A stretch of 52,561 bases of DNA from Roseburia sp. (GTDB taxonomy: Bacteria; Bacillota; Clostridia; Lachnospirales; Lachnospiraceae). Location of the stretch: positions 1-52,561 of the forward strand of contig JAMPIG010000013.1 of the NCBI GenBank assembly GCA_023662875.1. The letters run 5' to 3'. Under the pieces are notes generated by a model, which saw only the letters and a program-made list of their open reading frames with translations, was not told the origin of the DNA and did not search any database. The position numbers and the translations under genes are program-made. This document shows, piece after piece, positions 31,483-40,856 of the stretch (its first letter is position 1; every line of letters begins with the position of its first letter).

Positions 31483-32769
31483 CTATTTAATAATCTCTGT
31501 GATTCTGATGCCAAAGCTCTCTTCGATCACTACGACTTCGCCTCTGGCGACGAATTTTCCGTTCACCAGCACATCTATGGGTTCGCCGGCAATGCGATCC
31601 AGTTCAATAATAGTACCCGGCGCAAAATTAAGGATTTCGGAGATAGATTTCTTGGTACGCCCAAGCTCTACGGTAACCTCCAGCGGCACATCCATGATCA
31701 GGCCGATATTTTCCTGACCCGGAATTCCCCTGCCGTCTCCGCCGAAGCTCTGGAACTGCGCCGGCTGGATATTGACGTTCTGCATATTCTGCTGGGAATT
31801 TGTCCCTGCCATCGGCATCCCCATCTGCGGATACATGCCCATCATCTGAGGGTTCATTCCCATCATCTGCGGATTCATGCCCATCATCTGGGGATACATC
31901 CCCATCATCTGAGGATTCATGCCCATCATCTGGGGATTCATCCCCATCATCTGAGGGTTCATATCCTGCTGTCCGGCCTGGCTCTCCGATCCGGCCGCCG
32001 GATTCTGCTCTCCCTTTGCATCCTTCCCCTTGTTGGAATCGCCCTTGGAATTGATAAAGGTATTTACCAGATCCTTGGCGAAATCAACAGGATACATCTG
32101 TATAATCGAGCTGTCGATCAGGTTGTCGATCTGCATCCGGAAGGCAATCTTGACGAATACCCCCGCCAGGAAGGGAGCGATATCCCCTCCGTTCCGAACC
32201 TGTGTCAAATCCAGCAGCGAGGAATCCGGCGGGCTGATATCGATCGTCTTCTTCAGCATCGTCGAAAGGGACGTGGCCGCCGAGCCCATCATCTGGTTCA
32301 TGGCCTCGGAAATCGCGCTCAGCTCCAGCTCTCCCAATTCCCCGTCCGTGCGAGTCCCGTCGCCGCCCATCATCAGGTCGGTGATCACCTTTACATCCTG
32401 TTCCTTCAGCACCAGGATATTTGTGCCGTCCAGCCCCACCGTATACTTAATCTGGATAAAGACGCAGGGCTTCTCATAATCGCCGATCACCTTATCCCAG
32501 GTGGTAAGGGTTACCGTAGGGGTTGTGATCTTTACTTTTCTGTTTACCAGTGAGAACAACGCCGTGGCCGAAGATCCCATGCTGATATTTCCTACTTCTC
32601 CGATCGCATCCCTCTCGATATCGGAAAGCATATCCTCTCTGATTTCAATCTGAGGAGCGGCTGCAGAATCCGAAGCATCTTTTTTCCCGCTGTCTCCGTC
32701 ATCAGAAAGATTCATGCCGCTTAAGAGGGCATTGATCTCGTCCTGTGACAGCATTCCTCCTCCATCCAT
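31483..32769 (-). CDS. fliY: Flagellar switch protein FliY (CheC-like phosphatase plus FliN domain) with Met-rich repeat linker
   Basis: The protein has 428 residues. MLSQDEINALLSGM near the start is the CheY-P-binding peptide. A CheC-like domain follows (about 50-240) with EVGNISMGSSATA and ISEAMNQMMGSAATS. A linker at 245-345 contains NPQMMGM repeated seven times. The C-terminal FliN/SpoA domain (about 355-428) includes VPLEVTVELGRTKKSISEIL and GKFVARGEVVVIEESFGIRI. It forms the C ring and may dephosphorylate CheY-P. It begins 3 bases after fliM. The Met repeat is unusual for FliY. Confidence 0.95.
   Translation of the reverse strand: MDGGGMLSQDEINALLSGMNLSDDGDSGKKDASDSAAAPQIEIREDMLSDIERDAIGEVGNISMGSSATALFSLVNRKVKITTPTVTLTTWDKVIGDYEKPCVFIQIKYTVGLDGTNILVLKEQDVKVITDLMMGGDGTRTDGELGELELSAISEAMNQMMGSAATSLSTMLKKTIDISPPDSSLLDLTQVRNGGDIAPFLAGVFVKIAFRMQIDNLIDSSIIQMYPVDFAKDLVNTFINSKGDSNKGKDAKGEQNPAAGSESQAGQQDMNPQMMGMNPQMMGMNPQMMGMYPQMMGMNPQMMGMNPQMMGMYPQMGMPMAGTNSQQNMQNVNIQPAQFQSFGGDGRGIPGQENIGLIMDVPLEVTVELGRTKKSISEILNFAPGTIIELDRIAGEPIDVLVNGKFVARGEVVVIEESFGIRITEIIK
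31816..31959. repeat. 21-bp tandem repeat encoding [NY]PQMMGM in fliY
   Basis: Six full 21-bp units and a shortened seventh encode residues 271-318 of FliY, with Asn or Tyr at the first place. The units are nearly identical at DNA level, so slippage could change copy number without shifting frame. Confidence 0.9.
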
Positions 32770-32772
32770 TCT

Positions 32773-33756
32773 CTATTCCTCCTCTCTGATCACTGAAGTA
32801 ATACGAACCGCATAGGAATCCTTTTCGGTTCCGGGCAACGCCGTAAATTTTTTCAGATTGCCCACATATATATTCATATCCTCATTCACCTTGGAATCAA
32901 GGCGGATGCAGTCGCCGATCTGAAGGTTCATAAAATCGCTGACGGAAATAGAACTTTTTCCAAGCACCGCCCTGACCGGGATATCCACTCTTCGAACCAG
33001 GGACTCAATATAAATCTCATAATTCTCGTCATGATTTTCCTGCATGGTCGAAAACCAGTACTTGGTATTCAATTTATCCATAACGTCCTCCAGCGTAAAG
33101 AACGGAAGACATACGGTCATAAATCCTTCCACTTCCCCAATCTTGATATTCAACGTAACCACCGCGATCATATCGTTGGGGGCGATAATCTGCGCAAACT
33201 GAGGATTGGTCTCCAACCTCTGCAGCACCGGACTCAGATCCATCACATTCCTCCAGGGATCCCGCAGAAGCTGGGTAAACATGACCAGTATTTTCTGGAT
33301 GATCATCAGCTCGATCTCGGAAAACTCCCTGCTCTTCTCCAGCGGCGCTCCGCTTCCTCCCAGCATCCGGTCCAGCATGGAATAAGCGATCGGCGTGGCC
33401 AGATTGATAATAATCTGGCCGTTCAGCGGCGCGAAATTCACGATTCCCAGGATTACCGGATTCGACAGGGAATTCGTATACTCGCTGAAGGTGACCGTCT
33501 CGGAGCTGGCCACCGCCACCTGTACGTTCTGGCGTAAGTAGAGCGGCAGATTTGTGGAGATCAGACGGCCGTAATGCTCGAATATAATTTCCAGCGTCCT
33601 CAGATGATCCTTGGAGAATTTTGTCGGACGGCTGAAATCGTAGGTTTTTACCTGTTTCCCTTTGTTTTCCTTTAACAGGTCTGAATCCAGGTCTCCCTTA
33701 GCCAGCTCGTCCATGAGTTTGTCTATATCACTTTGGGTCAGCAATACCTCGCCCAC
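32773..33756 (-). CDS. fliM: Flagellar motor switch protein FliM
   Basis: The protein has 327 residues. The N-terminal CheY-P-binding motif LLTQSDIDKLM leads into the FliM middle domain (KFSKDHLRTLEIIFEHYGRL, then MLDRMLGGSG) and a C-terminal SpoA domain (VRAVLGKSSISVSDFMNLQI). It is the main CheY-P target in the C ring. It lies 41 bases after fliL and 3 bases before fliY. Confidence 0.97.
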   Translation of the reverse strand: MGEVLLTQSDIDKLMDELAKGDLDSDLLKENKGKQVKTYDFSRPTKFSKDHLRTLEIIFEHYGRLISTNLPLYLRQNVQVAVASSETVTFSEYTNSLSNPVILGIVNFAPLNGQIIINLATPIAYSMLDRMLGGSGAPLEKSREFSEIELMIIQKILVMFTQLLRDPWRNVMDLSPVLQRLETNPQFAQIIAPNDMIAVVTLNIKIGEVEGFMTVCLPFFTLEDVMDKLNTKYWFSTMQENHDENYEIYIESLVRRVDIPVRAVLGKSSISVSDFMNLQIGDCIRLDSKVNEDMNIYVGNLKKFTALPGTEKDSYAVRITSVIREEE

Positions 33757-33797
33757 AAAAACTCACCTCCCGTCACTGTCTCGTTTTTACGCCGTCA

Positions 33798-34331
33798 TCA
33801 GCCGTACTTCACATCGCTCATCGCAATCTGGTAAATAAAGTTGGAGTCAAACTTACTCTGAATCTCCTTCAGGATCTCCTCGCGAATCTGGTCAGGATTC
33901 TTCTTCCAGTCCTCCAGTGTGTACTGGCTGATCACCGTATTGATAATGTCCCTGATGATACTGTCCGCCGCGGCCATATTGTCCGCCCCGCCCATCTTCT
34001 TATAGTCCTTGTGCTTGGTATTCTGGAGCAGCGACGGCGTAAAAATAAGATACTCCTGCTTGGAGCTGACCGTGCCGTCCGCATTGACCGCAGGCGCCAA
34101 AGGAATCATCATCTCCGTCATGACATAGGTCTCCGTCTCCGACAGAGGCACATCTGTCACAGCCGTTCCGTCCGGATTGTAAAGCTCAAAGTTCAGGGCG
34201 CTGAGAATCGGCGTAATCAGCTCCGCCGTCTTCTTGTTCGTCCCCGTCACGCTGATCATCATGACCGCCGTCATGGCGATATTCACAATCAGCAATACAA
34301 GAATCAGGACACTTAGTAAGTTTTTCTTCAT
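33798..34331 (-). CDS. fliL: Flagellar basal body-associated protein FliL
   Basis: The protein has 177 residues. A single N-terminal membrane anchor (LLSVLILVLLIVNIAMTAVM) and an extracytoplasmic FliL domain ending in QSKFDSNFIYQIAMSDVKYG fit the family. It supports stator function. It follows motB by 27 bases. Sequence conservation in FliL is low, so the call also rests on place between motB and fliM. Confidence 0.88.
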   Translation of the reverse strand: MKKNLLSVLILVLLIVNIAMTAVMMISVTGTNKKTAELITPILSALNFELYNPDGTAVTDVPLSETETYVMTEMMIPLAPAVNADGTVSSKQEYLIFTPSLLQNTKHKDYKKMGGADNMAAADSIIRDIINTVISQYTLEDWKKNPDQIREEILKEIQSKFDSNFIYQIAMSDVKYG

Positions 34332-34358
34332 GATACAGATCTCCTCGTTCTTTTTCCT

Positions 34359-35186
34359 TTAAGAAGGATTATAAATTCTGATTTCGACTCTTCTGTTCAG
34401 GTTTCTGCCCTCCGGGGTGGAATTGTCCGCCACAGGATCCCTCTCGCCCATCCCCGAGTGCTTCAGATTCCGGGTATCCAGGCTCGTCGTCCCCTCCAGA
34501 TAATAGAACACCGAAAGCGCCCTCGCGTCGCTCAGCTCCTCGTTGTCCGCGTACTGTGCGCTGTTCTGCGGCACATTGTCCGTATGTCCCACGATCTCGA
34601 TGGTGCCTTTCGCAAAGCGCTCCAGGACGCTGCCCACCTTATTCAGTACCTCCCCGCTTCCTTCCCTCAGCCTCGCGCTTCCAGAGTCGAAAAGCAGCGC
34701 GCCGCCGATCGAAAGCTGTACATACTGTTCGGTAAAGCTGATATCCACTTCATTCCCGATCTGTTCTTCCTGAATAGCCTCCTCGATCTCCTCAGACAGC
34801 TCCTCGTTCTCCTGCAGCTTCTGATCCTGGAGGTATTGCTCTAAGGCTTCCGCCGTCTCCTTCGTAAACTCGAACTCCTCCGTCCTGTCCCCGTCGGTCT
34901 CGCTGTCCGCCAGCTTACCGGTACTGTTGATGTACTGATCCAGCTCGTTTAACTGGCTGACGCCGTTGCTGGTCAGGATTCCGTCGCCGATCGCCGACGC
35001 GCCCCCGTCAAAGGGACTGAAGGTATTGTTCATGGCCGCCACAAATTCATACAGCTTGCTCTCCTCCAGCGTAGACATGGCGAAAAGCATTACAAAGAAG
35101 CAGAGGAGAAGGTTCATCAGATCGCTGAATGTAGCCATCCATGCCGGTGAACCGGCGGGCGGCGTATCTTCCTGACGCCTTGCCAT
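34359..35186 (-). CDS. motB: Stator protein MotB
   Basis: The protein has 275 residues. The membrane segment MATFSDLMNLLLCFFVMLFA contains the ion-binding Asp (in FSDLM). The C-terminal OmpA-like peptidoglycan-binding domain has IEIVGHTDNVPQNSAQYADN and LSDARALSVFYYLEG. It anchors the stator to the cell wall. Its ATG shares one base with the motA stop (TAATG). Whether the ion is H+ or Na+ cannot be told with certainty. Confidence 0.96.
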   Translation of the reverse strand: MARRQEDTPPAGSPAWMATFSDLMNLLLCFFVMLFAMSTLEESKLYEFVAAMNNTFSPFDGGASAIGDGILTSNGVSQLNELDQYINSTGKLADSETDGDRTEEFEFTKETAEALEQYLQDQKLQENEELSEEIEEAIQEEQIGNEVDISFTEQYVQLSIGGALLFDSGSARLREGSGEVLNKVGSVLERFAKGTIEIVGHTDNVPQNSAQYADNEELSDARALSVFYYLEGTTSLDTRNLKHSGMGERDPVADNSTPEGRNLNRRVEIRIYNPS

Positions 35187-35977
35187 TACGCTTCACCTCC
35201 CGCGTTTTCCTCTGAAGAAACTCTGTCTTTCGGTGCGAGGAAGGATTTCAGCTTCTCCTCGATAACCCGGGGGTTCTCTCCGGCCTGAATGGAGAGCAGG
35301 CCCTCGATCATGACCTCCTTCAGGATCATCTCGTTGCTGTTGTCCGACTTCAGTTTATTGGAAACCGGAGTACAGATCCAGTTTGCGAGCAGAGAGCCGT
35401 ACAGGGTCGTAATCAGCGCCACCGCCATAGCCGGCCCCAGTGCCGCCGCATCGCCCATATTATACAGCATATCCACCAGACCGACCAGAGTACCGATCAT
35501 ACCCCAGGCAGGACCCATGGAAGCCAGGGTATCCCAGAACCCGATCCTGACCTTATGTCTTCCCTCGATGCTGACCAGCTCCGTCTCCATAATCGCCCGC
35601 ACAAGGTCGGGGTCGGTTCCGTCCACGATCAGCAGGACTCCCTTCTTCAGGAACGGCTCATCCATCTCGGCCGCCGCTTCCTCCAGGGACAGCAGGCCCT
35701 CCTTCCGGGCCACGTTCGACAAATCGATAATTTTTTGAATCATCTCCGCAGTATTCAATACCGGAGCCTTAAAAATCAATGCGAAGCTCTTCAGGCCGCC
35801 TATGAAGTCCTCCATGCTGTGGGACATCATCGTCGCTCCCAAAGCGCCTCCGAAGGTTATGATGGCAGACGGGTAATTCAAATATTCGCCGACACCGCTG
35901 ATTCCCGCGCTGCTGATAACACCGTACACAAGCATTATAAGTCCGATTATAAAACCGGCTAAAGATCCAATATCCAC
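35186..35977 (-). CDS. motA: Stator protein MotA
   Basis: The protein has 263 residues and four membrane segments. MDIGSLAGFIIGLIMLVYGV starts the first; AIITFGGALGATMMSHSMED and the last pair around GTLVGLVDMLYNMGDAAALG and MAVALITTLYGSLLANWI are typical. Five MotA surround two MotB as the torque generator. It lies 34 bases after flbD. Confidence 0.97.
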   Translation of the reverse strand: MDIGSLAGFIIGLIMLVYGVISSAGISGVGEYLNYPSAIITFGGALGATMMSHSMEDFIGGLKSFALIFKAPVLNTAEMIQKIIDLSNVARKEGLLSLEEAAAEMDEPFLKKGVLLIVDGTDPDLVRAIMETELVSIEGRHKVRIGFWDTLASMGPAWGMIGTLVGLVDMLYNMGDAAALGPAMAVALITTLYGSLLANWICTPVSNKLKSDNSNEMILKEVMIEGLLSIQAGENPRVIEEKLKSFLAPKDRVSSEENAGGEA

Positions 35978-36011
35978 CGTAAATCACCTGACATTCTGCA
36001 AAATTTAATCC

Positions 36012-36194
36012 TTACGCAAAAATACCCTTTCCATACAATTCTACAAGTTTTTTGACCTCTTGTCTACTTTCTTTTACAATTATTTTTTTTCCCGTAGTCA
36101 GAGAGATCACCGTATCGGGAGTTTCCTCCACGATCTCAAAGAGGCGGGGATTCACCAAAATCCTGACGCCGTTCAATTTCGTCACTTCAATCAT
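36012..36194 (-). CDS. flbD: Flagellar protein FlbD
   Basis: The protein has 60 residues, the usual size of the FlbD family found between flgE and motA in Gram-positive flagellar operons. MIEVTKLNGVRILVNPRLFE and TVISLTTGKKIIVKES are conserved-type stretches. It is distinct from Caulobacter FlbD. The role is poorly known. An AAGGAGG precedes the ATG. Confidence 0.92.
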   Translation of the reverse strand: MIEVTKLNGVRILVNPRLFEIVEETPDTVISLTTGKKIIVKESRQEVKKLVELYGKGIFA

Positions 36195-36221
36195 GAAACA
36201 CCTCCTTCAGGACAAATTTCA

Positions 36222-36243
36222 GGGACGGAATATTTTCCGTCCC
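36222..36243. repeat. Perfect hairpin in the flgE-flbD gap
   Basis: GGGACGGAA (36222-36230) and TTCCGTCCC (36235-36243) form a 9-base stem with a TATT loop on the plus strand. On the minus strand no U-tract follows, so it is more likely an RNA processing or stability element than a terminator. Confidence 0.6.
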
Positions 36244-36281
36244 CTATTATATCACATATCTGAAAAAAGTGAAGACCAAAT

Positions 36282-38081
36282 TTAACGTTTCAGGTTAGTT
36301 AATTCTTCCAAGAGGGTGTCGGACACGGTAATGATACGGCTGTTGGCCTGGAAACCACGCTGTGTCGTAATCATTTCCGTGAACTCCTGGGAAAGGTCGA
36401 CGTTGCTCATCTCCAGCTGTCCGGTGGACATATAGCCGCCGTTGGCCGTGATATCGTCCCCGATTCCGTCGAACTCGCCGGAGTTTAAGGTCGCCGCGTA
36501 CAGGTTGTCCCCCTTCTTCTCCAGACCGGAGGCGTTGGCGAAGGCAGCCGTGGCGATCTGGCCCAGAAGCCTTGTCATGCCGTTATCATAATTCGCGTAA
36601 ATCATACCATTCTGCTGCACGGACACGCCGATCATATCGCCCAGACGGCGTCCCGCTCCAAGTCCGTCCAAATCTCCGTTGGTTCCGCCCACGGTGGAGG
36701 TACCCTTGTTGTCAAACAGGGTGATCTTGGAGAGATCCACCTCGATATCCGAAAAATTTCCGCCCAGGGCCGACAGATTCAGCTTGGAAACAAAGTTGGT
36801 GGTCGAGCTGCCGACCTGCTGCAGATAACCGGTGTCTCCGTTGAAGGACACGGTGATACCCTCGAAATAGCGGCCTGTGGTCTCAAAGGAGGTCTCCTCC
36901 TTCGAATCCTGCGCTATGCCCTGGAAGGTAGGAAGCGTTGCGCCCTCTCCCTCCTCCACTCCGGCCGGAGTCTTGCTGAGGTTATACAGCATATCCGCGA
37001 TGGTCAGACGGGTTACCCCTGCGTCCGGATCGTCCGCATCGTTGGGCGCGTTGTATACCAGATTCAGGAAATCCTCGGTGGAGCCCTCGTAGCCGTAGGC
37101 CTTCGCGATCTGATCCAGCTGCTCCTGCACGGTTACCTCCGCCGCGTCCGCGCCGGTTCCGAGCGTAATCTTCTCGTCTCCCGCCTTCAGGGTTCCGTCC
37201 GCGTTGTAAAGCTGCGTGACATCCGCCACCACCTTGCCGCCCGTAGACAACTTGCCGGTGTTATCCCAGATGTAGTTTGTCTTGTCAAAGATTACCTTCG
37301 CCGCCTTCTCCTGCAGTGTGTTGGGAGTGCCGAAGAGACTGGTCGCGCCCGCGGGGCTCAAATCCACCTCCGCGCCGGTGGAATCCAGGATCTTCTGCAG
37401 CTCCAGACTATAGTTGTTGACGTCGTCGGACTGCCGGAACACAAACTTCGCCGTGTAACTGTAGCCCAGCGCGTCGAAGAATTTCATGTTGACCACCTTT
37501 CCGTTGGAGCTGGTGACGTCTGTGTCATGTTTATCCAAAATACCCGCCATATAGCCCTTCGTCGTCGCCTCGGGCGGATAGGTCAGGTTTGCCGTGCTCA
37601 TAATCCGCAGGGCGGAAACGGTATCCTTCTTGATATTCCCCGTCTCCTCGTCCACCTGCCAGCCCATGACGTTGTAGCCTGTGCTGGTCATGGCGAGGTT
37701 TCCGCCGCCGTCCACATAGAAGGAGCCGTCTCTGGTAAAGAAGTTCTCCTGGCCGTTGTTTACCACGAAGAAGTTGTCGCCGTTGATCATGATATCGAAG
37801 GGATTTCCGGTGGACTGGGTGGATCCCTGCCCGGTAATGTTGATATTGATCGCGCCGCTCTTTACGCCGAGGCCGATCTGTCTCGCGTTCGTGCCGCCGG
37901 TGCCCGTGGTCGCGTTGGGGCCGCTGGCCCTCTGGGTCATCTGGCTCATCAGCTCGTTGAAGACGATGGAGCTGGCCTTGAAGGCCGTCGTGTTTACGTT
38001 TGCGATGTTGTTACCGATAACGTCCATCTTGGTCTGGTGGGTTCTCAGTCCTGCCACGCCAGAATAAAGTGATCTCATCAT
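36282..38081 (-). CDS. flgE: Flagellar hook protein FlgE
   Basis: The protein has 599 residues, at the long end for FlgE. MMRSLYSGVAGLRTHQTKMD, then VIGNNIANVNTTAFK, is the rod/hook/HAP N-terminal signature. The C-terminus (LEMSNVDLSQEFTEMITTQR, then GFQANSRIITVSDTLLEELT) completes the D0 coiled coil. The central region is the variable surface domain. It polymerises into the hook under the FlgD cap. ATG at 38081 or 38078 share the same AGGAGG. Confidence 0.96.
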   Translation of the reverse strand: MMRSLYSGVAGLRTHQTKMDVIGNNIANVNTTAFKASSIVFNELMSQMTQRASGPNATTGTGGTNARQIGLGVKSGAININITGQGSTQSTGNPFDIMINGDNFFVVNNGQENFFTRDGSFYVDGGGNLAMTSTGYNVMGWQVDEETGNIKKDTVSALRIMSTANLTYPPEATTKGYMAGILDKHDTDVTSSNGKVVNMKFFDALGYSYTAKFVFRQSDDVNNYSLELQKILDSTGAEVDLSPAGATSLFGTPNTLQEKAAKVIFDKTNYIWDNTGKLSTGGKVVADVTQLYNADGTLKAGDEKITLGTGADAAEVTVQEQLDQIAKAYGYEGSTEDFLNLVYNAPNDADDPDAGVTRLTIADMLYNLSKTPAGVEEGEGATLPTFQGIAQDSKEETSFETTGRYFEGITVSFNGDTGYLQQVGSSTTNFVSKLNLSALGGNFSDIEVDLSKITLFDNKGTSTVGGTNGDLDGLGAGRRLGDMIGVSVQQNGMIYANYDNGMTRLLGQIATAAFANASGLEKKGDNLYAATLNSGEFDGIGDDITANGGYMSTGQLEMSNVDLSQEFTEMITTQRGFQANSRIITVSDTLLEELTNLKR

Positions 38082-38159
38082 AGTGTTTATTCCTCCTGTT
38101 GAATCGGAGCGTGCCTCCCTTCTGTCCTCAGGGAAGCCATAACCTCCTGTCAGGTCCGG

Positions 38160-38579
38160 CTATGCGATAACCGCTCCGTTGATATTTGTGAAAATGTTTT
38201 CGTCTGTGGCCGTACTGTCCATGGCGGTGACCACCGTCTGATTCGGCACGTTTACGATGAAGGCCAGCTGATCCACGATCACCAGGGAATCCCGGATTCC
38301 CTTTTGCTGCGCCTTTTTCGCCCCGTCGTTCAAGCGCTCCAGCTGCTCTGTGTTGAGCTCGATGTTCCGATCGCTCAGCCTTCCCAGCGCATGCTTGGAA
38401 AATCGAAGGCTTCCCGCGGCGTCCGTAACCCCGGCCCGGGATTCCAGACTTTTCTGCTGCAGGATTTCCTGGAAGGAAAGGCGGTCGGTTCTCTCCCGCC
38501 CTTCCGTCGTCTTTGTCCGATTCAGATATTGGTCGGTCAGCTGCCCGATGGAAAGATGACCGTTGTTCTGAATGCTCAT
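38160..38579 (-). CDS. Flagellar operon protein of the TIGR02530 type
   Basis: The protein has 139 residues. The core FSKHALGRLSDRNIELNTEQ, then RDSLVIVDQLAFIVNVPNQTVVTAMD, is characteristic of the small flagellar operon protein encoded between flgD and flgE in Gram-positive bacteria. A role in hook assembly is likely from position; no biochemical function is known to me. GGAGG lies 7 bases before the ATG at 38579; the frame runs upstream to 38636 without a site. Confidence 0.85.
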   Translation of the reverse strand: MSIQNNGHLSIGQLTDQYLNRTKTTEGRERTDRLSFQEILQQKSLESRAGVTDAAGSLRFSKHALGRLSDRNIELNTEQLERLNDGAKKAQQKGIRDSLVIVDQLAFIVNVPNQTVVTAMDSTATDENIFTNINGAVIA

Positions 38580-38686
38580 CCTTTGCCCTCCGTGGCTCTG
38601 TCCTGTTTTTTTGTTCTGCCGATGCAGTCGGTGCAAAGCTGCCGTTTCAGACAGCCTTGCCCGCCCTGCGCAAAACGTGCATCCTA

Positions 38687-39418
38687 TTATTCGGACGCCT
38701 CCGCGTCTTCTTCGCTGTCCCCGGAGCCTTCCGCGTCCTCGACGGGCTCCGTCCCGCTCTCCGAGGGCTTCTCCACCCCGGCGATCTTGCGGACATCCGC
38801 CAGCTTGTCGATATATTTCTTCAGATTCTCGACCGTCTCCTTCGTCAGGAAGGTCTTCTCGTAGTCGTTCATCTCGTTGTAGATCTTCTCCAGCTCGTCG
38901 ATCTCCTTCGCCTCCGAAAGCTCCACGCCGCCGACCGGAGGCAGCTTGTTCATCCGGATCGTAAGATCGTAGGCCTTGTCGTACGCCGCCTTATAGGTCT
39001 TGTCGAGCACAGTATCCAGATCGTCCAGGGAATACAGGGATTCCTCGATGGAAAGATAAGCCTTTCCGTTCTCGTATACCACGTAATCCACCTGGCCCTC
39101 CTTATACTGGGTATTCCCGGAGGAGTCCGTCGTCTTGATATAGACCTGCTGGCCCACCAGGTTGCTCGCCCGGGACAGCTCTGTGCTGGCCGCCATATTC
39201 TGCATCTGTTCTACCTGGGAGAACTGCGCGTACTGGGAAATGTACTCGGTATTGGAGGTGGGCTCCAGGGGATCCTGGTACTGCATCTGCGCGACCAGAA
39301 GCTGGAGAAAAGCCTCCTTATCCATACCGCTGTTGCTTGTCTTCGATTTATTTTTCAAAGAATTCTGGGATGCGGTCTCGACGATCTTGCCGTTTTCGAC
39401 CGGTTGTACTAATGCCAT
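38687..39418 (-). CDS. flgD: Hook-capping scaffold protein FlgD
   Basis: The protein has 243 residues. The conserved N-terminal part, MDKEAFLQLLVAQMQYQDPL and then EPTSNTEYISQYAQFSQVEQM, is diagnostic. The middle holds a small SH3-like segment (GQQVYIKTTDSSGNTQYKEG). The last 100 residues are helical and acidic and are not part of the usual short clostridial FlgD, so they look like a lineage-specific extension. It caps the growing hook. fliK lies 12 bases upstream. Confidence 0.94.
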   Translation of the reverse strand: MALVQPVENGKIVETASQNSLKNKSKTSNSGMDKEAFLQLLVAQMQYQDPLEPTSNTEYISQYAQFSQVEQMQNMAASTELSRASNLVGQQVYIKTTDSSGNTQYKEGQVDYVVYENGKAYLSIEESLYSLDDLDTVLDKTYKAAYDKAYDLTIRMNKLPPVGGVELSEAKEIDELEKIYNEMNDYEKTFLTKETVENLKKYIDKLADVRKIAGVEKPSESGTEPVEDAEGSGDSEEDAEASE

Positions 39419-39430
39419 CTTTCTCCTCCT

Positions 39431-40822
39431 TTATGCCCTGTATTCCACTGTGCTTCCGCCCGCGGAAAGCCCCGCCGTCTGCAGGCTCTCCTGCTGCGTC
39501 TCCTCCCCGGCGAGCGCGTCGTCCAGCCGCAGTCTGCGGCCCCGCCCTCTTCTGGAGGACTCTCTGTTCTGGCCTCCCTCTCTGCCCTGATCCAGGTTTC
39601 TCTCGAACTCCCGGGTCTGGACGGAAACCTCGATCGCCTCTACCTTGACCCCCTGCTCCGCGAACTGCTCCTTCAGCTGAACCATCTGGCTCTCCAGAGC
39701 TGTCTTTACCGCTTCGTTCTGGGTCAGGAAATTGGCGGTAACCACGCCTCCCTTCGAGGCGATCTGAATCTGCAGGGTTCCCAGGCTGGCGGGATGCAGC
39801 TGCATCTCCAGGCTGGTGACGTCCTGCTTCAGATTAATCTTCATGTAATCCATGATCTGGCGCATAATATGTTCCGTATCCACGCTTCCGAAGCTCTCCT
39901 GAAGCGGCTGCTCCGCGCCGACCCTTGGGTCGAACTGCTCCGCCCGCAGATTCTGGATGAACAGATTTCCGCCCTGTTCCCGGCTTTCCCCGCGATGGCC
40001 GCCATCCCGGCTCTCCTTCCCGGTCTCAACAGGCTTCTCCGCGCTCCGCGGCCCTGCCGCCTCCGGGATGCCCTCCGGCAGCTCCTCCGGTACGTCCTCC
40101 GAAGCCGTCCGCGCCGGAGCGGTCTCCTCAGGCTTCTCCTCCGCCTGCACCGCAATCTCCTGCGGCAGGATAATCCGCTCGTCGATCACCTCTACCGTAA
40201 TCTCAGGCTCCTCCGCCGGAAGCTCCTGCAGCTGCTCCAGCATCCGTCCGACCTCTCCCGGGCTGCTCTCCAGGGTCTGTCCGCTCTCCTGAAGCGTCTC
40301 CGCCAGCAGAGCCATCACCTCCTGGTAATCCTGATAAATCCCTTCATCCGTCAAAAGCGCCGAGGCGTCCCCGGCCCCCTTTACCTGAAGCACCAGAGCG
40401 CCAAGATTTTCCGGCTTCAATACGTCCAAGGCGCTCAGATTCAGCTCTCCGAGAGCTTCCTGAACCTCCTGTACCTCCACGCCGAGAATCTCCGCCGCCT
40501 CCTGGAGCATTCCTTCCGCGGCGGCTCCGAGAACCTCCGCCGCCTCCTGAAGCTTTTCCTCCGGGATGTCCGCACGCTCTTCCACGTTTCGGATGGGCTC
40601 CCGTTTTTCCGTCCGAGCCCTGTGTTCATCCCTCGCCTTCAGCGAATCCCCGGGGGTTTTCTTTACCGTCCTCGCGGCTTCCCCTCCCGGACTTCCCTCG
40701 TCCCGTTTCTGCGCCCGGCTGCTCCAGACCGCCTGGAAATCGCCTCCCGCAGCGCCTTTTGTGTTTACCGGCAGCAGTCCGCCTGCGCCGACACCCACAT
40801 TTTTTACAGGTGTACTTGTCAT
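39431..40822 (-). CDS. fliK: Flagellar hook-length control protein FliK
   Basis: The protein has 463 residues. The N-terminal 300 residues are Glu/Ala-rich with repeated EAAEVLG/EAAEILG-like units. The C-terminal hook-length domain shows LEMQLHPASLGTLQIQIASK, GGVVTANFLTQNEAVKTALE and then KEQFAEQGVKVEAIEVSVQT. It measures hook length and triggers the FlhB specificity switch. GAGG lies just before the ATG. The long, acidic ruler region is typical in character but not conserved in sequence. Confidence 0.93.
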   Translation of the reverse strand: MTSTPVKNVGVGAGGLLPVNTKGAAGGDFQAVWSSRAQKRDEGSPGGEAARTVKKTPGDSLKARDEHRARTEKREPIRNVEERADIPEEKLQEAAEVLGAAAEGMLQEAAEILGVEVQEVQEALGELNLSALDVLKPENLGALVLQVKGAGDASALLTDEGIYQDYQEVMALLAETLQESGQTLESSPGEVGRMLEQLQELPAEEPEITVEVIDERIILPQEIAVQAEEKPEETAPARTASEDVPEELPEGIPEAAGPRSAEKPVETGKESRDGGHRGESREQGGNLFIQNLRAEQFDPRVGAEQPLQESFGSVDTEHIMRQIMDYMKINLKQDVTSLEMQLHPASLGTLQIQIASKGGVVTANFLTQNEAVKTALESQMVQLKEQFAEQGVKVEAIEVSVQTREFERNLDQGREGGQNRESSRRGRGRRLRLDDALAGEETQQESLQTAGLSAGGSTVEYRA

Positions 40823-40856
40823 TTCTGACCTCCTTTCTTTGAATTTTCAAAGTGCC

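Noticed and set aside
31816..31959. Regular repeats as a CRISPR array
   Set aside because: Units are 21 bp, contiguous, without spacers, and keep the fliY reading frame.
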